This document shows positions 16,081 to 24,970 of a stretch of 64,000 nt of DNA, piece after piece (position 1 is the first letter of the stretch; each line of letters starts with the position of its first letter). Origin of the DNA: DASXRA01 sp036502575 (GTDB lineage: Bacteria; Actinomycetota; Actinomycetes; Mycobacteriales; Jatrophihabitantaceae); assembly GCA_036502575.1 (NCBI GenBank), contig DASXYL010000055.1, forward strand, positions 1-64,000. Reading direction: 5' to 3'. Under the pieces are notes generated by a model. The model searched no databases. It was not told where the DNA came from and saw only the letters and a program-made list of their open reading frames with translations. Made by a program: the position numbers and the translations under genes.

Positions 16081-17218
16081 GCGCGGTGAGCAGGTCAGCG
16101 ATCAGGGGCGTCGACTGCATCTCCGCGGCCACCCGTCGCGCCGCCTGCTCGTAGGCCGGCTGGACGAGCACCGTCTCGATCGCCGCCCGGATCTGCGGGG
16201 CGTGCTGTGCTCCGATGCGGTCGCTCGCCGCCGCACCCGAACCGGGCTCCACCACGACGCCCGCACCGGCGGCCGCCACGCAGCGCGCGTTCGCCGGCTG
16301 GTCGGCGAACAACGGCACCACGACGAGCGGCACGCCGACCGACAGCGTCCCGAACGTCGTACCGGAGCCGCCGTGACAAACCACCGCGCTCGCCTGGGCC
16401 AGGACGTCGCCCTGCGGCACCCACGGTTCTACGTGGACGTTGCCCGGGATCTCGCCCAGCTCGGCAACATCCATCGCGCGTCCGACCGTGAGTAGCACGC
16501 GCACCGGCAGCTCAGCGACAGCGGCCAGTGCGGTCCGGGCGGCGATCGCGCCGATGGGCAGTCCGCCGGCGATGCTGCCGAAGGTCACGTACAGCAGGGG
16601 CGCGTCGTCCCCGTCCCACCAGTCGGGCAACGGTGCAGTCGCCGCCGGCACCTCTTCCCGGTAGCGGCGGGTCGTCGGGTACGGAGACGGGTCCACCGAC
16701 GTTGGAAACCGCGACAGGTAGGGCGACGCCTCGATGCGGTCGACGATGCCGTCGGCGTAGGGCTCGAGGACCGGCGCGGCCAGCCGCAGTGATCCGTCCT
16801 CTATCTCGGCGAGCGAGATCGCCACCTGGGCGTGCGGGATGTCGTGCCGGTCCGCGGCGATCGCCGACGCGTACTCGGCCGGCTCGTGCAGCACGAGATC
16901 CGGGCGCCAGCCCCGGCAGGCGGCGTCGGCCGCCGGCAACATCGCCGCGGTGTCGAGGCGGCCGAAGATCTCGCGGTTGACCAGGACGGCAGCCTCTCCG
17001 GGCGGCGCGGACGGCATCCGCGACCACATGGCATCCAGCTCGTCGCCGGGCGGATCCTCGCCGATCCGGAACGGGTGGCCGCTGTCGCGCACCGTCGTCT
17101 CCAGGCCGGGCGGCACCACGAACAGCACCTCGTCGCCACGCTCGGCCACCGCATCGGCGAACGGGACGAGCGGGTTGTAGTGGCCGGCGCCGTGCGTCGA
17201 AGCGAGCAGAATGCGCAC
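16067..17218 (-). CDS. Glycosyltransferase, GT1/MGT (UDP-glucuronosyltransferase-like)
   Basis: 383 residues, GT-B fold. The N-terminal acceptor domain starts ILLASTHGAGHYNPLVPFA. The C-terminal donor domain has VTFGSIAGG, HVEPWVPQGDVL and the signature VCHGGSGTTFGTLSVGVP followed by PLFADQPANA. Members glycosylate macrolides, flavonoids or lipids with UDP- or dTDP-sugars; the acceptor is unknown. GTG start at 17218 matches the homology start. Confidence 0.87.
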   Translation of the reverse strand: MRILLASTHGAGHYNPLVPFADAVAERGDEVLFVVPPGLETTVRDSGHPFRIGEDPPGDELDAMWSRMPSAPPGEAAVLVNREIFGRLDTAAMLPAADAACRGWRPDLVLHEPAEYASAIAADRHDIPHAQVAISLAEIEDGSLRLAAPVLEPYADGIVDRIEASPYLSRFPTSVDPSPYPTTRRYREEVPAATAPLPDWWDGDDAPLLYVTFGSIAGGLPIGAIAARTALAAVAELPVRVLLTVGRAMDVAELGEIPGNVHVEPWVPQGDVLAQASAVVCHGGSGTTFGTLSVGVPLVVVPLFADQPANARCVAAAGAGVVVEPGSGAAASDRIGAQHAPQIRAAIETVLVQPAYEQAARRVAAEMQSTPLIADLLTALTGR

Positions 17219-17276
17219 GGCGCCCAGCGTATTCGCCGCGGGCAGCCCGGCGGTGCGGGCCACCCACCGTCATCGG

Positions 17277-18044
17277 TCAGGCGAAGAACGCGTCGTCGCC
17301 GGGCAGATCGCTGTGCAGCTCGAGCAGGTCGGTGATCTTGTCGCCGAGGAACGTGAACAGGATCGATCCGCGACTCACCCGCACGGCACCGTCACGGGTG
17401 GCGGTCATCTGGTGCACCGCAGTGACGTGGCCCTGCCGGTCGCCGTGCGTCTCGAGCAGATCGGCGCGGAAGCTGCCCCCGGTCAGCTCGGCGAGCTTGC
17501 CGTAGTACGCGAGCACCGCGTCGATGCCCTTGTACGCACCGGCGAGCTGGCTGCTGCCGGGCACGTGCTGCACGACGTCACGCGCCATGAGCGAGCGCAG
17601 CGTGTCCAGGTCGCCGGTGTTGAACGCCGCGTAGCCCCGGCGCACGGCGGCCATCTGCGCGTCCTCGGCGGGCTCCAGACCCACACCCTTGCGGGCGTAC
17701 CGCGTGGCGTCCGGCGAGTAGTCGAGCACCTCGCACGCCTTGTCGCCCTCGACCCACGCGTCGTGGCCGGCCGGAACGTCGAACATGTCCCCGGCGCCGA
17801 CCGTCTGTTCCGTCCCGTCGTCCATCCGGATCCGCATGGACCCGGAGAGCACGTAGCCGAGATGGCGGGTCTGGCACGAGTCCGTGCCGGCGATCGGCTT
17901 GATGTCGTTCGACCACCGCCAGCCCGGCTCGAACACCGCCCGCATCAGCGTCATGCCACCTGCACTGCCGACCATCGCGTGCCCATGTGCGGCGAACGGA
18001 CGGCGCTCACCGTTTCGTTCCAGGTTGCTCACTCGCGTGTCCAT
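17277..18044 (-). CDS. Cupin plus SnoaL-like two-domain protein
   Basis: 255 residues. The first ~125 form a cupin (RHLGYVLSGSMRIRMDDGTEQTVGAGDMF with an H/Y/D-lined pocket). The second half is a SnoaL/NTF2-like fold (AVRRGYAAFNTGDLDTLRSLMARDVVQHVPG ... LDLLELHSD-type end). The two folds occur separately or fused in actinobacteria, and catalysis is not established. A GGGGTGG ribosome site precedes ATG 18044. It is transcribed away from the DinB-type gene across 210 bases in which nothing specific was seen. Confidence 0.78.
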   Translation of the reverse strand: MDTRVSNLERNGERRPFAAHGHAMVGSAGGMTLMRAVFEPGWRWSNDIKPIAGTDSCQTRHLGYVLSGSMRIRMDDGTEQTVGAGDMFDVPAGHDAWVEGDKACEVLDYSPDATRYARKGVGLEPAEDAQMAAVRRGYAAFNTGDLDTLRSLMARDVVQHVPGSSQLAGAYKGIDAVLAYYGKLAELTGGSFRADLLETHGDRQGHVTAVHQMTATRDGAVRVSRGSILFTFLGDKITDLLELHSDLPGDDAFFA

Positions 18045-18254
18045 CGTGGACCACCCCCACCGGACGGGCCGGCCGCCAGACCGCGTCCGGCTACCTTGCG
18101 AGCGTCGCACCCTGCCGCCCCAGGGCCAATGGATGAATCGGGCGGCCTTCCGCGCATAGGGCCCAACCGAGCGCTTCGCGGCTCCGGTGCAGGAACGCGC
18201 GCTCGGTTTCGTCCGCCGCGCCGGTAGCGTCACGGGCCGGCGAAGGGAACACCA

Positions 18255-18761
18255 GTGACCACCGAACGGATCGGCCCACCCTCGATCGCGGACGAGCGCG
18301 AGATGCTGCGCTCGTTCCTCGACTACCACCGCGCGACGCTCGCCTGGAAGTGCGACGGACTCAGCGACGAGGAGCTGCGCCGCCAGTCGATGCCGCCGTC
18401 GACGTTGTCGCTGCTCGGCCTGGTGCGGCACCTGGCCGAGGTCGAACGCACGTGGTTCCGCCGGGTGATCAACGCCGAGGACATCCCGCTCGTCTTCTCG
18501 GATACCGGCGATTTCCAGGTCGCGTACGACGCGACCGGATCCAGCCGGACGGAGGCATTCGCGGCGTGGCAGGCCGAGGTCGAGCACTCACGCCGCATCG
18601 AGCGCGAGGCCGAGTCGCTCGACGTGACCGGCCATCAGCGGTCCTGGGACGAGGAGGTGTCGCTGCGCCTGGTGATGCTGCACATGATCCACGAGTACGC
18701 CCGGCACAACGGCCACGCCGACCTCATCCGGGAAGGCATCGACGGAACCGTCGGCGCCTAG
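18255..18761 (+). CDS. DinB family protein (DUF664)
   Basis: 168 residues, four-helix bundle. Typical blocks are seen: MPPSTLSLLGLVRHLAEVERTWF, with His in the VRHLAEVE position, and a C-terminal LHMIHEYARHNGHADLIRE carrying His residues at metal-ligand positions. This subgroup is close to the mycothiol-dependent maleylpyruvate-isomerase-like/DUF664 set. GTG start with GAAGGGAAC ribosome site. No functional partner is adjacent. Confidence 0.85.
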   Translation: MTTERIGPPSIADEREMLRSFLDYHRATLAWKCDGLSDEELRRQSMPPSTLSLLGLVRHLAEVERTWFRRVINAEDIPLVFSDTGDFQVAYDATGSSRTEAFAAWQAEVEHSRRIEREAESLDVTGHQRSWDEEVSLRLVMLHMIHEYARHNGHADLIREGIDGTVGA

Positions 18762-18851
18762 GACGTGTGTATGCATCCCGGCGATCCTGCAATGTGATGT
18801 ATTTCTATCGATCGGATCGTAAAAGCAGGAATTGAGCTACGCTGACGAACC

Positions 18852-20033
18852 GTGCTGCGTATCGGTAAGACCCGCATCGGAAAAACCGTCGCCCTGACCG
18901 CCGCCGCTCTCCTGGCCGCGTCCCTCGCCCCGGCGACCGCCGCCGCCCTGCCCCCTCCTCCGATCACGGTCGTGACGCCGGGCGCCGACAACCGCAACGG
19001 CGACATCTTCATCGCTCCGGTCGGCGGCACGGACAGGTACGCCAACGGCCCGCAGATCATCGACAACTCGGGTCGGACGATCTGGTTCCACGCCGTGCCG
19101 TCCGGGCAGGAGGCCGCCGACTTCCGCACCCAGGCCTACCGCGGCCAGCCCGTGCTCACCTGGTGGCAGGGCACCGGGCTGGGCGGATTGGCCAGCGGCA
19201 TCGACTACATCTACGACCGGCACTACCGGCAGATCGCCACCGTTCGGGCCGGCAACGGGTACACGGCTGACGGACACGAGTTCCTGATCACCCCGTGGAA
19301 CACCGCGCTGATCCTGATCTACGCCACGACGACCGCCGACCTCACCTCGATCGGCGGCCCGGCCAACCAGACGGTCATCAACGGCATCGTCCAGGAGATC
19401 GACATCCCCACCGGACGCGTGCTCTTCCAGTGGAACAGCCAGGACCACGTGCCCTGGAGCGACAGCGAGCAGCCGTTGCCGACCTCACCGGCCACGCCCT
19501 GGGACTGGTTCCACGTCAACGCCGTGCACTTCGACACGGACGGGAACCTGCTCGTCGACGCCCGCAACACCTGGACCACCTACAAGGTGAACCGGCACTC
19601 GGGGCAGATCATCTGGCGGCTGGGCGGCAAGCGCAGCTCGTTCACGATCAAGGCGGCGCCCGGCCAAGTGCTCGACAGCGCTGGGCAGATCTTCGCCTGG
19701 CAGCACGATCCCGAGGCGATCGGGCCCGGCGAGTACACGGTCTTCGACAACGAGTCGACGGGCACCTCGTTGCTGCCCCACAGCCGGGTCGTCACCGTGC
19801 GACTGAATCCGCTGACCCACACGGCGACCCTGGTGAAGTCCGTCGATCAGCCCGGCGGGCTGGTCGCACCGTCGCAGGGCAACGGGCAGACCACCCGCAA
19901 CGGTGACCTGTTCGTCGGCTGGGGCGCGCTGCCGTACATCTCGGAGTTCACCCGATCTGGACGGCTCCTCTTCAACGCGCGATTCCCGGACGGCGTCAAC
20001 ACCTACCGCGCCAACCGGCTGCCCTGGCACTAG
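18852..20033 (+). CDS. Secreted arylsulfotransferase (ASST)-like protein
   Basis: 393 residues with a signal peptide (Lys/Arg start, hydrophobic core LTAAALLAASLAPATA, cleavage near 34). The rest is a beta-propeller-like arylsulfotransferase_2 domain: DGHEFLITPWNTALI, DWFHVNAVHFDTDGNLLVDARN, HSGQIIWRLGGKRSSF and WQHDPEAIGPG, with the conserved histidines expected to form the sulfo-enzyme. It would transfer sulfate between phenols outside the cell, or bind a similar ligand. A TACGCT box 9 bases before the GTG, in an AT-rich stretch, suggests a leaderless promoter. Confidence 0.85.
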   Translation: MLRIGKTRIGKTVALTAAALLAASLAPATAAALPPPPITVVTPGADNRNGDIFIAPVGGTDRYANGPQIIDNSGRTIWFHAVPSGQEAADFRTQAYRGQPVLTWWQGTGLGGLASGIDYIYDRHYRQIATVRAGNGYTADGHEFLITPWNTALILIYATTTADLTSIGGPANQTVINGIVQEIDIPTGRVLFQWNSQDHVPWSDSEQPLPTSPATPWDWFHVNAVHFDTDGNLLVDARNTWTTYKVNRHSGQIIWRLGGKRSSFTIKAAPGQVLDSAGQIFAWQHDPEAIGPGEYTVFDNESTGTSLLPHSRVVTVRLNPLTHTATLVKSVDQPGGLVAPSQGNGQTTRNGDLFVGWGALPYISEFTRSGRLLFNARFPDGVNTYRANRLPWH

Positions 20034-20054
20034 CGCGCCAGGGCCGGCGAGAGT

Positions 20055-20618
20055 TCAGCCCGGGCGTTTCGTGAGCGCGACGAGGTAGCGGCAGGGCTTG
20101 CGTGCCGGGTTGATGAACGTGCACGGCGACGGCGGGCCGAGTTGCAGGCAGTCACCGGGTTCGAGCTCGTGCTCGACGTCCCCCTCGACGAAACGCAGGT
20201 GCCCGTCGAGCATCCAGATCTGCTGATGGATGAACGTGTAGGTATCGGCGGCGAAAGAGATCTGCGTCCCGGGCGGCAACTCGACCTCGACCAGTTCGAG
20301 CGGTCCGCCGGACGCCGGCGACACGGCGCGGCGGCGGTAGCCGGAGTCGGGATCAGTCCAGGTCGGCTGATCGGCAGCCCGCACCAGCCGGCCGGCGTCG
20401 CCCTCGGCGCGAGCCACCAACTCGGAGAGCGTCATGCCCAGCGCAGCCGACAGACGTCCCAGCAGGACGGCGGTCGGCTGCGCGGCGCCCCGTTCGATCT
20501 TGCCGATCATCGCGCGGGATACGCCCGCGCGTTCGGCGAGCGCAGTGACGGAGAGGTCGCGGGCGAGTCGGGCCTCGTGCAGCGTGGCGGCGAGCGAGGT
20601 CGAGAGCTGATCGGTCAC
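20055..20618 (-). CDS. XRE-family regulator with cupin sensor
   Basis: 187 residues. N-terminal helix-turn-helix (DLSVTALAERAGVSRAMIG, residues ~18-37) and C-terminal cupin (QIWMLDGHLRFVEGDVEHEL, LQLGPPSPCTFINP). The GTG start is 39 bases from the divergent acetyltransferase start, and a 9-5-9 inverted repeat fills that gap. It most likely represses both genes and is released by a ligand that the acetyltransferase may modify. Confidence 0.88.
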   Translation of the reverse strand: MTDQLSTSLAATLHEARLARDLSVTALAERAGVSRAMIGKIERGAAQPTAVLLGRLSAALGMTLSELVARAEGDAGRLVRAADQPTWTDPDSGYRRRAVSPASGGPLELVEVELPPGTQISFAADTYTFIHQQIWMLDGHLRFVEGDVEHELEPGDCLQLGPPSPCTFINPARKPCRYLVALTKRPG

Positions 20619-20627
20619 CCGCCCACT

Positions 20628-20650
20628 ATAGGAGCCAATACGGCTACTAT
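20628..20650. promoter_or_regulatory. Shared operator between the XRE-cupin and acetyltransferase genes
   Basis: ATAGGAGCC-AATAC-GGCTACTAT, nine-base arms with one mismatch, centred in the 39-base divergent gap. It ends 7 bases before the acetyltransferase ATG and starts 10 bases from the regulator GTG, so it must cover the -10 regions of both leaderless-looking promoters. Confidence 0.7.
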
Positions 20651-20657
20651 CGTCACC

Positions 20658-21173
20658 ATGATTCGAGACGCGTCCGAGGGGGACGCCGAGGCCTGTGCCG
20701 CGATCTACGCCCCGTACGTCACAGACACCGCGATCACGTTCGAGCTCGATCCTCCGTCAGCGGCGCAGCTGGCCGAGCGGATGGCGGCCGCCCTACGCAC
20801 GCACGCCTGGGTCGTGGTCGAGGAGGACGGGCGCGTCGTCGGGTACGCCTACGGGCACTCGTTCCACGCGCGGCCGGCGTATCGCTGGTCGTGCGAGGTC
20901 AGCGTCTACCTCGAGTTCGGCCGGCGACGCACCGGTGCCGGGCGGGCGCTGTACGAGGCGCTGTTCCCCCGCCTGGCCGACCGCGGTTACCGCACCCTCG
21001 TCGCGGGCATGACGTTGCCCAACGACGCGAGCGTCGGCCTGCATCGCGCGATGGGGTTCGAGCCCGTCGGGACGTATCGGCAGATCGGGTGGAAGCACGG
21101 CGCGTGGCACGACGTGGCCTGGTCCCAAAGGGCGATCGCACCGGGCCAAGATCCGCCGGCCGAACTCCGGTGA
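20658..21173 (+). CDS. GNAT acetyltransferase, phosphinothricin acetyltransferase-like
   Basis: 171 residues. The PAT-type layout is clear: IRDASEGDAEACAAIYAPYV start, AITFELDPPS, GYAYGHSFHARPAYRWSCEV strand, acetyl-CoA loop RRRTGAGRALYEALF, GMTLPNDASVGLHRAMGFEPVG, and an end WKHGAWHDVAW. Family members acetylate L-phosphinothricin, methionine sulfoximine or other amino acids. The divergent XRE-cupin gene and shared operator point to ligand-controlled expression. Confidence 0.88.
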   Translation: MIRDASEGDAEACAAIYAPYVTDTAITFELDPPSAAQLAERMAAALRTHAWVVVEEDGRVVGYAYGHSFHARPAYRWSCEVSVYLEFGRRRTGAGRALYEALFPRLADRGYRTLVAGMTLPNDASVGLHRAMGFEPVGTYRQIGWKHGAWHDVAWSQRAIAPGQDPPAELR

Positions 21174-21215
21174 CAGCTACCCGGCCACAAGGTTCCACGG
21201 GATAGGTTCATCGCG

Positions 21216-21755
21216 ATGGCTGCCTTCGATCCGAGCGACGAGCTCCCCCGAGAGCTCGACTTCAGCCTCGTCCGGAACACCTTCGTGACCCTGTTCTGGG
21301 ATCCCGCCGTGCTGGAGACGGCGACGTCGTGGCTCAGCGATCACGGATATCGGATCGTGACGATCGACGCCGGCGATTGGGCTGAGGAAACCGATCTCCA
21401 CCGGGACATCGCGGCAGCGCTGCGCTTTCCCGACTACTACGGGAAGAACCTCGACGCCCTGAACGACTGCATGCGCGACGTGGCCTGGGGCGAGTACGGT
21501 TCCGACCTTTCCGCGACCGGATTTGTGCTCCTGCTGCGCCACTACGACGCCTTCGCCGCCCGCCAGCCGAGGGCCGCCCACGTCCTGCTCGACATCTTCG
21601 CCACTCAGGCTCGCAACGCTGCCCTGATCGGTCATCGCATGATGTGCCTCGTCCAGTCCGACGATCCGCAGCTGAGCTTTCCGGTGGTCGGCGCGACTCC
21701 CGTCATGTGGAACGACGCCGAGTGGCTGGCCACGAAACGCGGTCCACAGACGTGA
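21216..21755 (+). CDS. Barstar-like protein (barnase-inhibitor family)
   Basis: 179 residues. The central barstar motif FPDYYGKNLDALNDCMRD is clear, with the Asp/Tyr/Asn positions that in barstar plug the ribonuclease active site. There are N- and C-terminal extensions over the 90-residue classical inhibitor. No barnase/RNase gene lies next to it, so it may protect against incoming toxins (orphan immunity) or have another partner. It is convergent with the sigma-factor gene, 22 bases apart. Confidence 0.85.
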   Translation: MAAFDPSDELPRELDFSLVRNTFVTLFWDPAVLETATSWLSDHGYRIVTIDAGDWAEETDLHRDIAAALRFPDYYGKNLDALNDCMRDVAWGEYGSDLSATGFVLLLRHYDAFAARQPRAAHVLLDIFATQARNAALIGHRMMCLVQSDDPQLSFPVVGATPVMWNDAEWLATKRGPQT

Positions 21756-21777
21756 GCAACGCTCAGCAACCCCGCGA

Positions 21778-23112
21778 CTAACGCAGGCTGTTGGCGATCT
21801 GTAGGAGCTGGTCGACGGCGAGCGACGGGTATCTCTTGTTGTGGCTGCTCATCTGGTACAGCGTTGCCGCATGGGTGGCGTCCTCGTTCCAGGCGATGAG
21901 GATGTCCTGGCCGAACCCGGACTCGTAGGACACGGTGGCGGGGTGGCCGCGCACGGTCGTGTGCAGCGCGATGGGCGCCATCGGCCGATTCAACGATGCC
22001 GGCCCGACTGAGATGTTCAGTGAGCTACCGGGTCCCTGATACCGACGGACGGCGATTCCACTGGGTACATGACCAGGGCCGTCGTTCCACGTCGCCTGCC
22101 CGCCGATATAGCCGGGCGGTAGGTAACTGGGCTCGAGCACGGTGGCCGGGTCGAGCACCGGCCGGGCGACTCCGTCTTGGGCGTCGACGAGCGACCGGCG
22201 GCCCAGCGGTTCGGACAGGACGACCTTGAGCCGCGCTGGTGGGAGCTTGATCGCGGCACAGGCGGCCTCATTGGCGGGCACGGATTTCGGCGTCGGAGCC
22301 GCATACGTCGCGACGGCGACGGTGACCGCGGCGGCGGTCTGCGACACGACGCGCGCGACCGGAGTAACCCCGCAGTACGAACCCCAGCTCGCCGTCCCGC
22401 CGGGCTGCACCTCGGCGTAGACGAACACAGCGTTCGGATTGGATTCGTCAAGGATGGGATCGCTCCACGCCTCGTCGCCGACGCCCCGCAGCGTCGTGCC
22501 GCGCTGCTGGATCGTGGCCGGCGGCGGGGGCGCGGCCGGGCTCGTCTCATGGCCGTTGCCCGGCGTGCGGGTCAGCGGCACCGCCACGGCGATACCTGCG
22601 ACCGCGAGCTCGCGGCGCAGCCGGGTGCGGGCGTCCGACAGGGTCGACTTGACCGTGCCGGCCGCGCACGACATGACCTCGGCAACGTCGGCGATCGGCA
22701 GGCCCAGGTAGTAATGCAGCACGACTGCTGTTCGCTGCCGGACACTCAGTCCGGCGAGGGCCCGGTCGAGATCGGGGTCGGCCGGCTCGTCCTCGTGCAC
22801 GGCCTCGACGGCACGCCCCGGCCAGCGCACGATGCGGCGATGACCTTTTCGGGCCTGGTCGGCGACGATGTCGAGCAGCCAGTTACGGGCCGAGCCCCGT
22901 CGGTCGTCGAACTGGGCCCGCTTGCGCCAGTTGGCGCTCAGCGCCTCCTGCAGCACGTCCTTCCACTCTCCGGGCGGGGCGAGCTGACGAGCCAACTGAG
23001 CCAGACCGGGCCAATGGGGGCGAATCCAGGCTGCGAACGCCTCGCGGTCCTCGAGATCGCTCCGCGTCACGGCCGCAACCAGCCCGGCCGCCGAGACACT
23101 CGCATCACGCAT
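21778..23112 (-). CDS. ECF sigma factor with long C-terminal extension
   Basis: 444 residues. Residues ~25-90 are sigma region 2 (WKDVLQEALSANWRKRAQF ... NWLLDIVADQARK); residues ~115-168 are region 4 (LSVRQRTAVVLHYYLGLPI, AEVMSCAAGTVKSTLSDAR). After a short hydrophobic stretch (LAVAGIAVAVPL, 169-180) and a Pro-rich linker, about 240 residues form an unassigned domain that looks like an exported one. An ordinary ECF factor ends near residue 175. The lipoprotein gene 43 bases upstream is on the same strand. AGGGGGT ribosome site before the ATG. A sensor/anti-sigma function of the extension is a hypothesis. Confidence 0.82.
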   Translation of the reverse strand: MRDASVSAAGLVAAVTRSDLEDREAFAAWIRPHWPGLAQLARQLAPPGEWKDVLQEALSANWRKRAQFDDRRGSARNWLLDIVADQARKGHRRIVRWPGRAVEAVHEDEPADPDLDRALAGLSVRQRTAVVLHYYLGLPIADVAEVMSCAAGTVKSTLSDARTRLRRELAVAGIAVAVPLTRTPGNGHETSPAAPPPPATIQQRGTTLRGVGDEAWSDPILDESNPNAVFVYAEVQPGGTASWGSYCGVTPVARVVSQTAAAVTVAVATYAAPTPKSVPANEAACAAIKLPPARLKVVLSEPLGRRSLVDAQDGVARPVLDPATVLEPSYLPPGYIGGQATWNDGPGHVPSGIAVRRYQGPGSSLNISVGPASLNRPMAPIALHTTVRGHPATVSYESGFGQDILIAWNEDATHAATLYQMSSHNKRYPSLAVDQLLQIANSLR

Positions 23113-23155
23113 ACCCCCTATCTACCCGCCGAACCGCTGATCGGTTGGGTCCCGG

Positions 23156-24109
23156 CTAGCGGGGTGGGAGGAGTTGCCCGAGCAGTTGCATGACGCTGTT
23201 CGTGTCGGCGGCCTGCACGCTTCGGTTGTCGATGGCGGGCGCGCAGTGCGGGTCGATACGGACGAGCACGTCGGGCCCTTGGTCGAAGCGGGCGAGCAGC
23301 TCGTAGAAGGTCGCCTGGCTGCCGTCGCCCTGACACGAGGACGTCGTCGGTGTCGTGCGCAGTGCGTTCAGCGCGTCGATCAGAGTTTGGAAGCCCTGAT
23401 CGAGCGTCATGGATCGGTAGGACACGTCCCGTGGGCCGACCTTTCCCACACACAGGCGTATGGACGTGGGTTGCCCGGGTACGAGTTGCTGCTCCTGACC
23501 GAATCGCCCCGCGCGCCGGGTCGCGCAAGGGTCATGGTCGGTGCCGCTGATGTGCGGCGGCGGTATCGGCGCCCACGTCGCTGATCGGTAGGACGCCGCG
23601 ACCTGCGCACCGATGTTCACCTGGCTGGTGAATCGTCCGTTCGAGGTGGTCGTGCACTCACTCACGTCATCGGTGCTCGATACCCACTCGGTACCGGTCG
23701 GATAGGTCAGCCCGAGCAGATAGTCCGTTTGCCGACCGAGCCCGACCGCCGCGCACGCGTACGAGGCGCCGGCCGGCTGCCGGGGCAACCACGTCAGGTC
23801 CGCCGCGAGTTCGGCGAACCGGCCGGCTAGGTGCCGGGTGCCGGTCAGCGCGGCTCCGGGGCGGCTGGCGCCGACGTCGTAGGCACAGATCAGGGCTCGA
23901 CTCGGCGCCTGCTGCGGCACCATCCGCGCCGCGCCGTCGATGCCCTGCGGTCGATCCGGAACCCAGGGCGCAGTGCCGACAAATGTCGTCGGACAGGTCA
24001 GCGGCGCCGGGTCGCCGGTATGGGCGGCCGTTACTCGTCCGCTCCCGCACGCCGCGCACAACGCAACTGCCGCCATCACTGCGACTGCCGGAAATCGTCT
24101 GAACAGCAT
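23156..24109 (-). CDS. Hypothetical lipoprotein, upstream partner of the sigma gene
   Basis: 317 residues. It begins with a lipoprotein signal: hydrophobic VAVMAAVALCAACGS with lipobox LCAAC (Cys near 21). The mature part shows no recognised domain; it has scattered cysteines (for example CPTTF, CAYDVG, YACAAVG) that could pair outside the membrane. GGAGG ribosome site. It is first in the same-strand pair with the sigma factor and divergent from the FHA gene, 109 bases away. Its location makes it a candidate extracytoplasmic component of this signalling locus. Confidence 0.72.
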   Translation of the reverse strand: MLFRRFPAVAVMAAVALCAACGSGRVTAAHTGDPAPLTCPTTFVGTAPWVPDRPQGIDGAARMVPQQAPSRALICAYDVGASRPGAALTGTRHLAGRFAELAADLTWLPRQPAGASYACAAVGLGRQTDYLLGLTYPTGTEWVSSTDDVSECTTTSNGRFTSQVNIGAQVAASYRSATWAPIPPPHISGTDHDPCATRRAGRFGQEQQLVPGQPTSIRLCVGKVGPRDVSYRSMTLDQGFQTLIDALNALRTTPTTSSCQGDGSQATFYELLARFDQGPDVLVRIDPHCAPAIDNRSVQAADTNSVMQLLGQLLPPR

Positions 24110-24218
24110 GAGGGGCCTCCCGAACTAGGACGCTACGGGCGCAGCTAAACGTTGTCTGCCCGGACGTTGACGATGGGGGGCCGGCGGCGCACCCTGAGCC
24201 CGAGGGGTGGGAGGCGGC

Positions 24219-24863
24219 ATGAGTGAGCCGTCCGAGATGGCCGTGGTCCCTATACGGGGGCGCGAGCCTTACCTGTCGCGGTGGGACGCGCAGGCCGAGC
24301 AGCGACGCTGGCCGCTGCCGGCTGGGGTCGTGACGATCGGTCGAGGGCCGTCCGCGGATGTGGTGCTCGAGGGCGATCTGCTCGTATCGCGGCTGCACGC
24401 GACGTTGGAGCGAGTGGCCGGCGGGTGGACGATCGTCGACAACGGGTTGTCCCGCAACGGGACGTTCGTCAACGATCGCCGGGTGGCCGGCCGCGTCCAG
24501 TTGCACGACCGCGACCAGATCAGAGTCGGCGGCACGGTGTTCACGTTCTGCGCGCCGGCCGAGGTGGACGGGCTACACACACTCGTCGGCGAGCCGCTGC
24601 CGACCACCGCGAACCTGACCCCGGCGCAGCGCACGGTACTCATCGCGCTGTGCCGGCCATACAAGGACGAGCGACCCTATTCGACACCCGCGACCAACCA
24701 GCAGATCGCCGACGAGCTGTTCATGAGCCTCGACGCGGTCAAGTCCCACCTGCGGAGCCTTTTCCACAAGTTCGGCATCGACCACCCGCCGCAGAATCAG
24801 AAGCGCGCGCGCCTGGTCGAGATGGCTCTTCAACACGGGCTGGTATCTACGCGCAACCTCTAA
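24219..24863 (+). CDS. FHA domain protein with C-terminal helix-turn-helix
   Basis: 214 residues. Residues ~33-112 form a forkhead-associated phosphothreonine-binding domain with the key residues Arg42 (GRGPSADV), Ser57-Arg-Leu-His60 and Asn80-Gly-Thr. Residues ~125-214 carry a helix-turn-helix-like region (TNQQIADELFMSLDAVKSHL). Seen together: a phospho-dependent switch on a likely DNA-binding module. The Ser/Thr kinase that would feed it is not in the window. ATG 24219 has a GGAGG-type ribosome site; an upstream in-frame GTG is less likely. Confidence 0.85.
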   Translation: MSEPSEMAVVPIRGREPYLSRWDAQAEQRRWPLPAGVVTIGRGPSADVVLEGDLLVSRLHATLERVAGGWTIVDNGLSRNGTFVNDRRVAGRVQLHDRDQIRVGGTVFTFCAPAEVDGLHTLVGEPLPTTANLTPAQRTVLIALCRPYKDERPYSTPATNQQIADELFMSLDAVKSHLRSLFHKFGIDHPPQNQKRARLVEMALQHGLVSTRNL

Positions 24864-24970
24864 CCGCCCACGTACAGGGTGGCTGAACACTGCACCTTGG
24901 GTGGCTTCTGTCGGATGGCGGATCGGGCGAGCGTTGACGCCACACAACCCCGCCATGGGAGGCGAGACAG

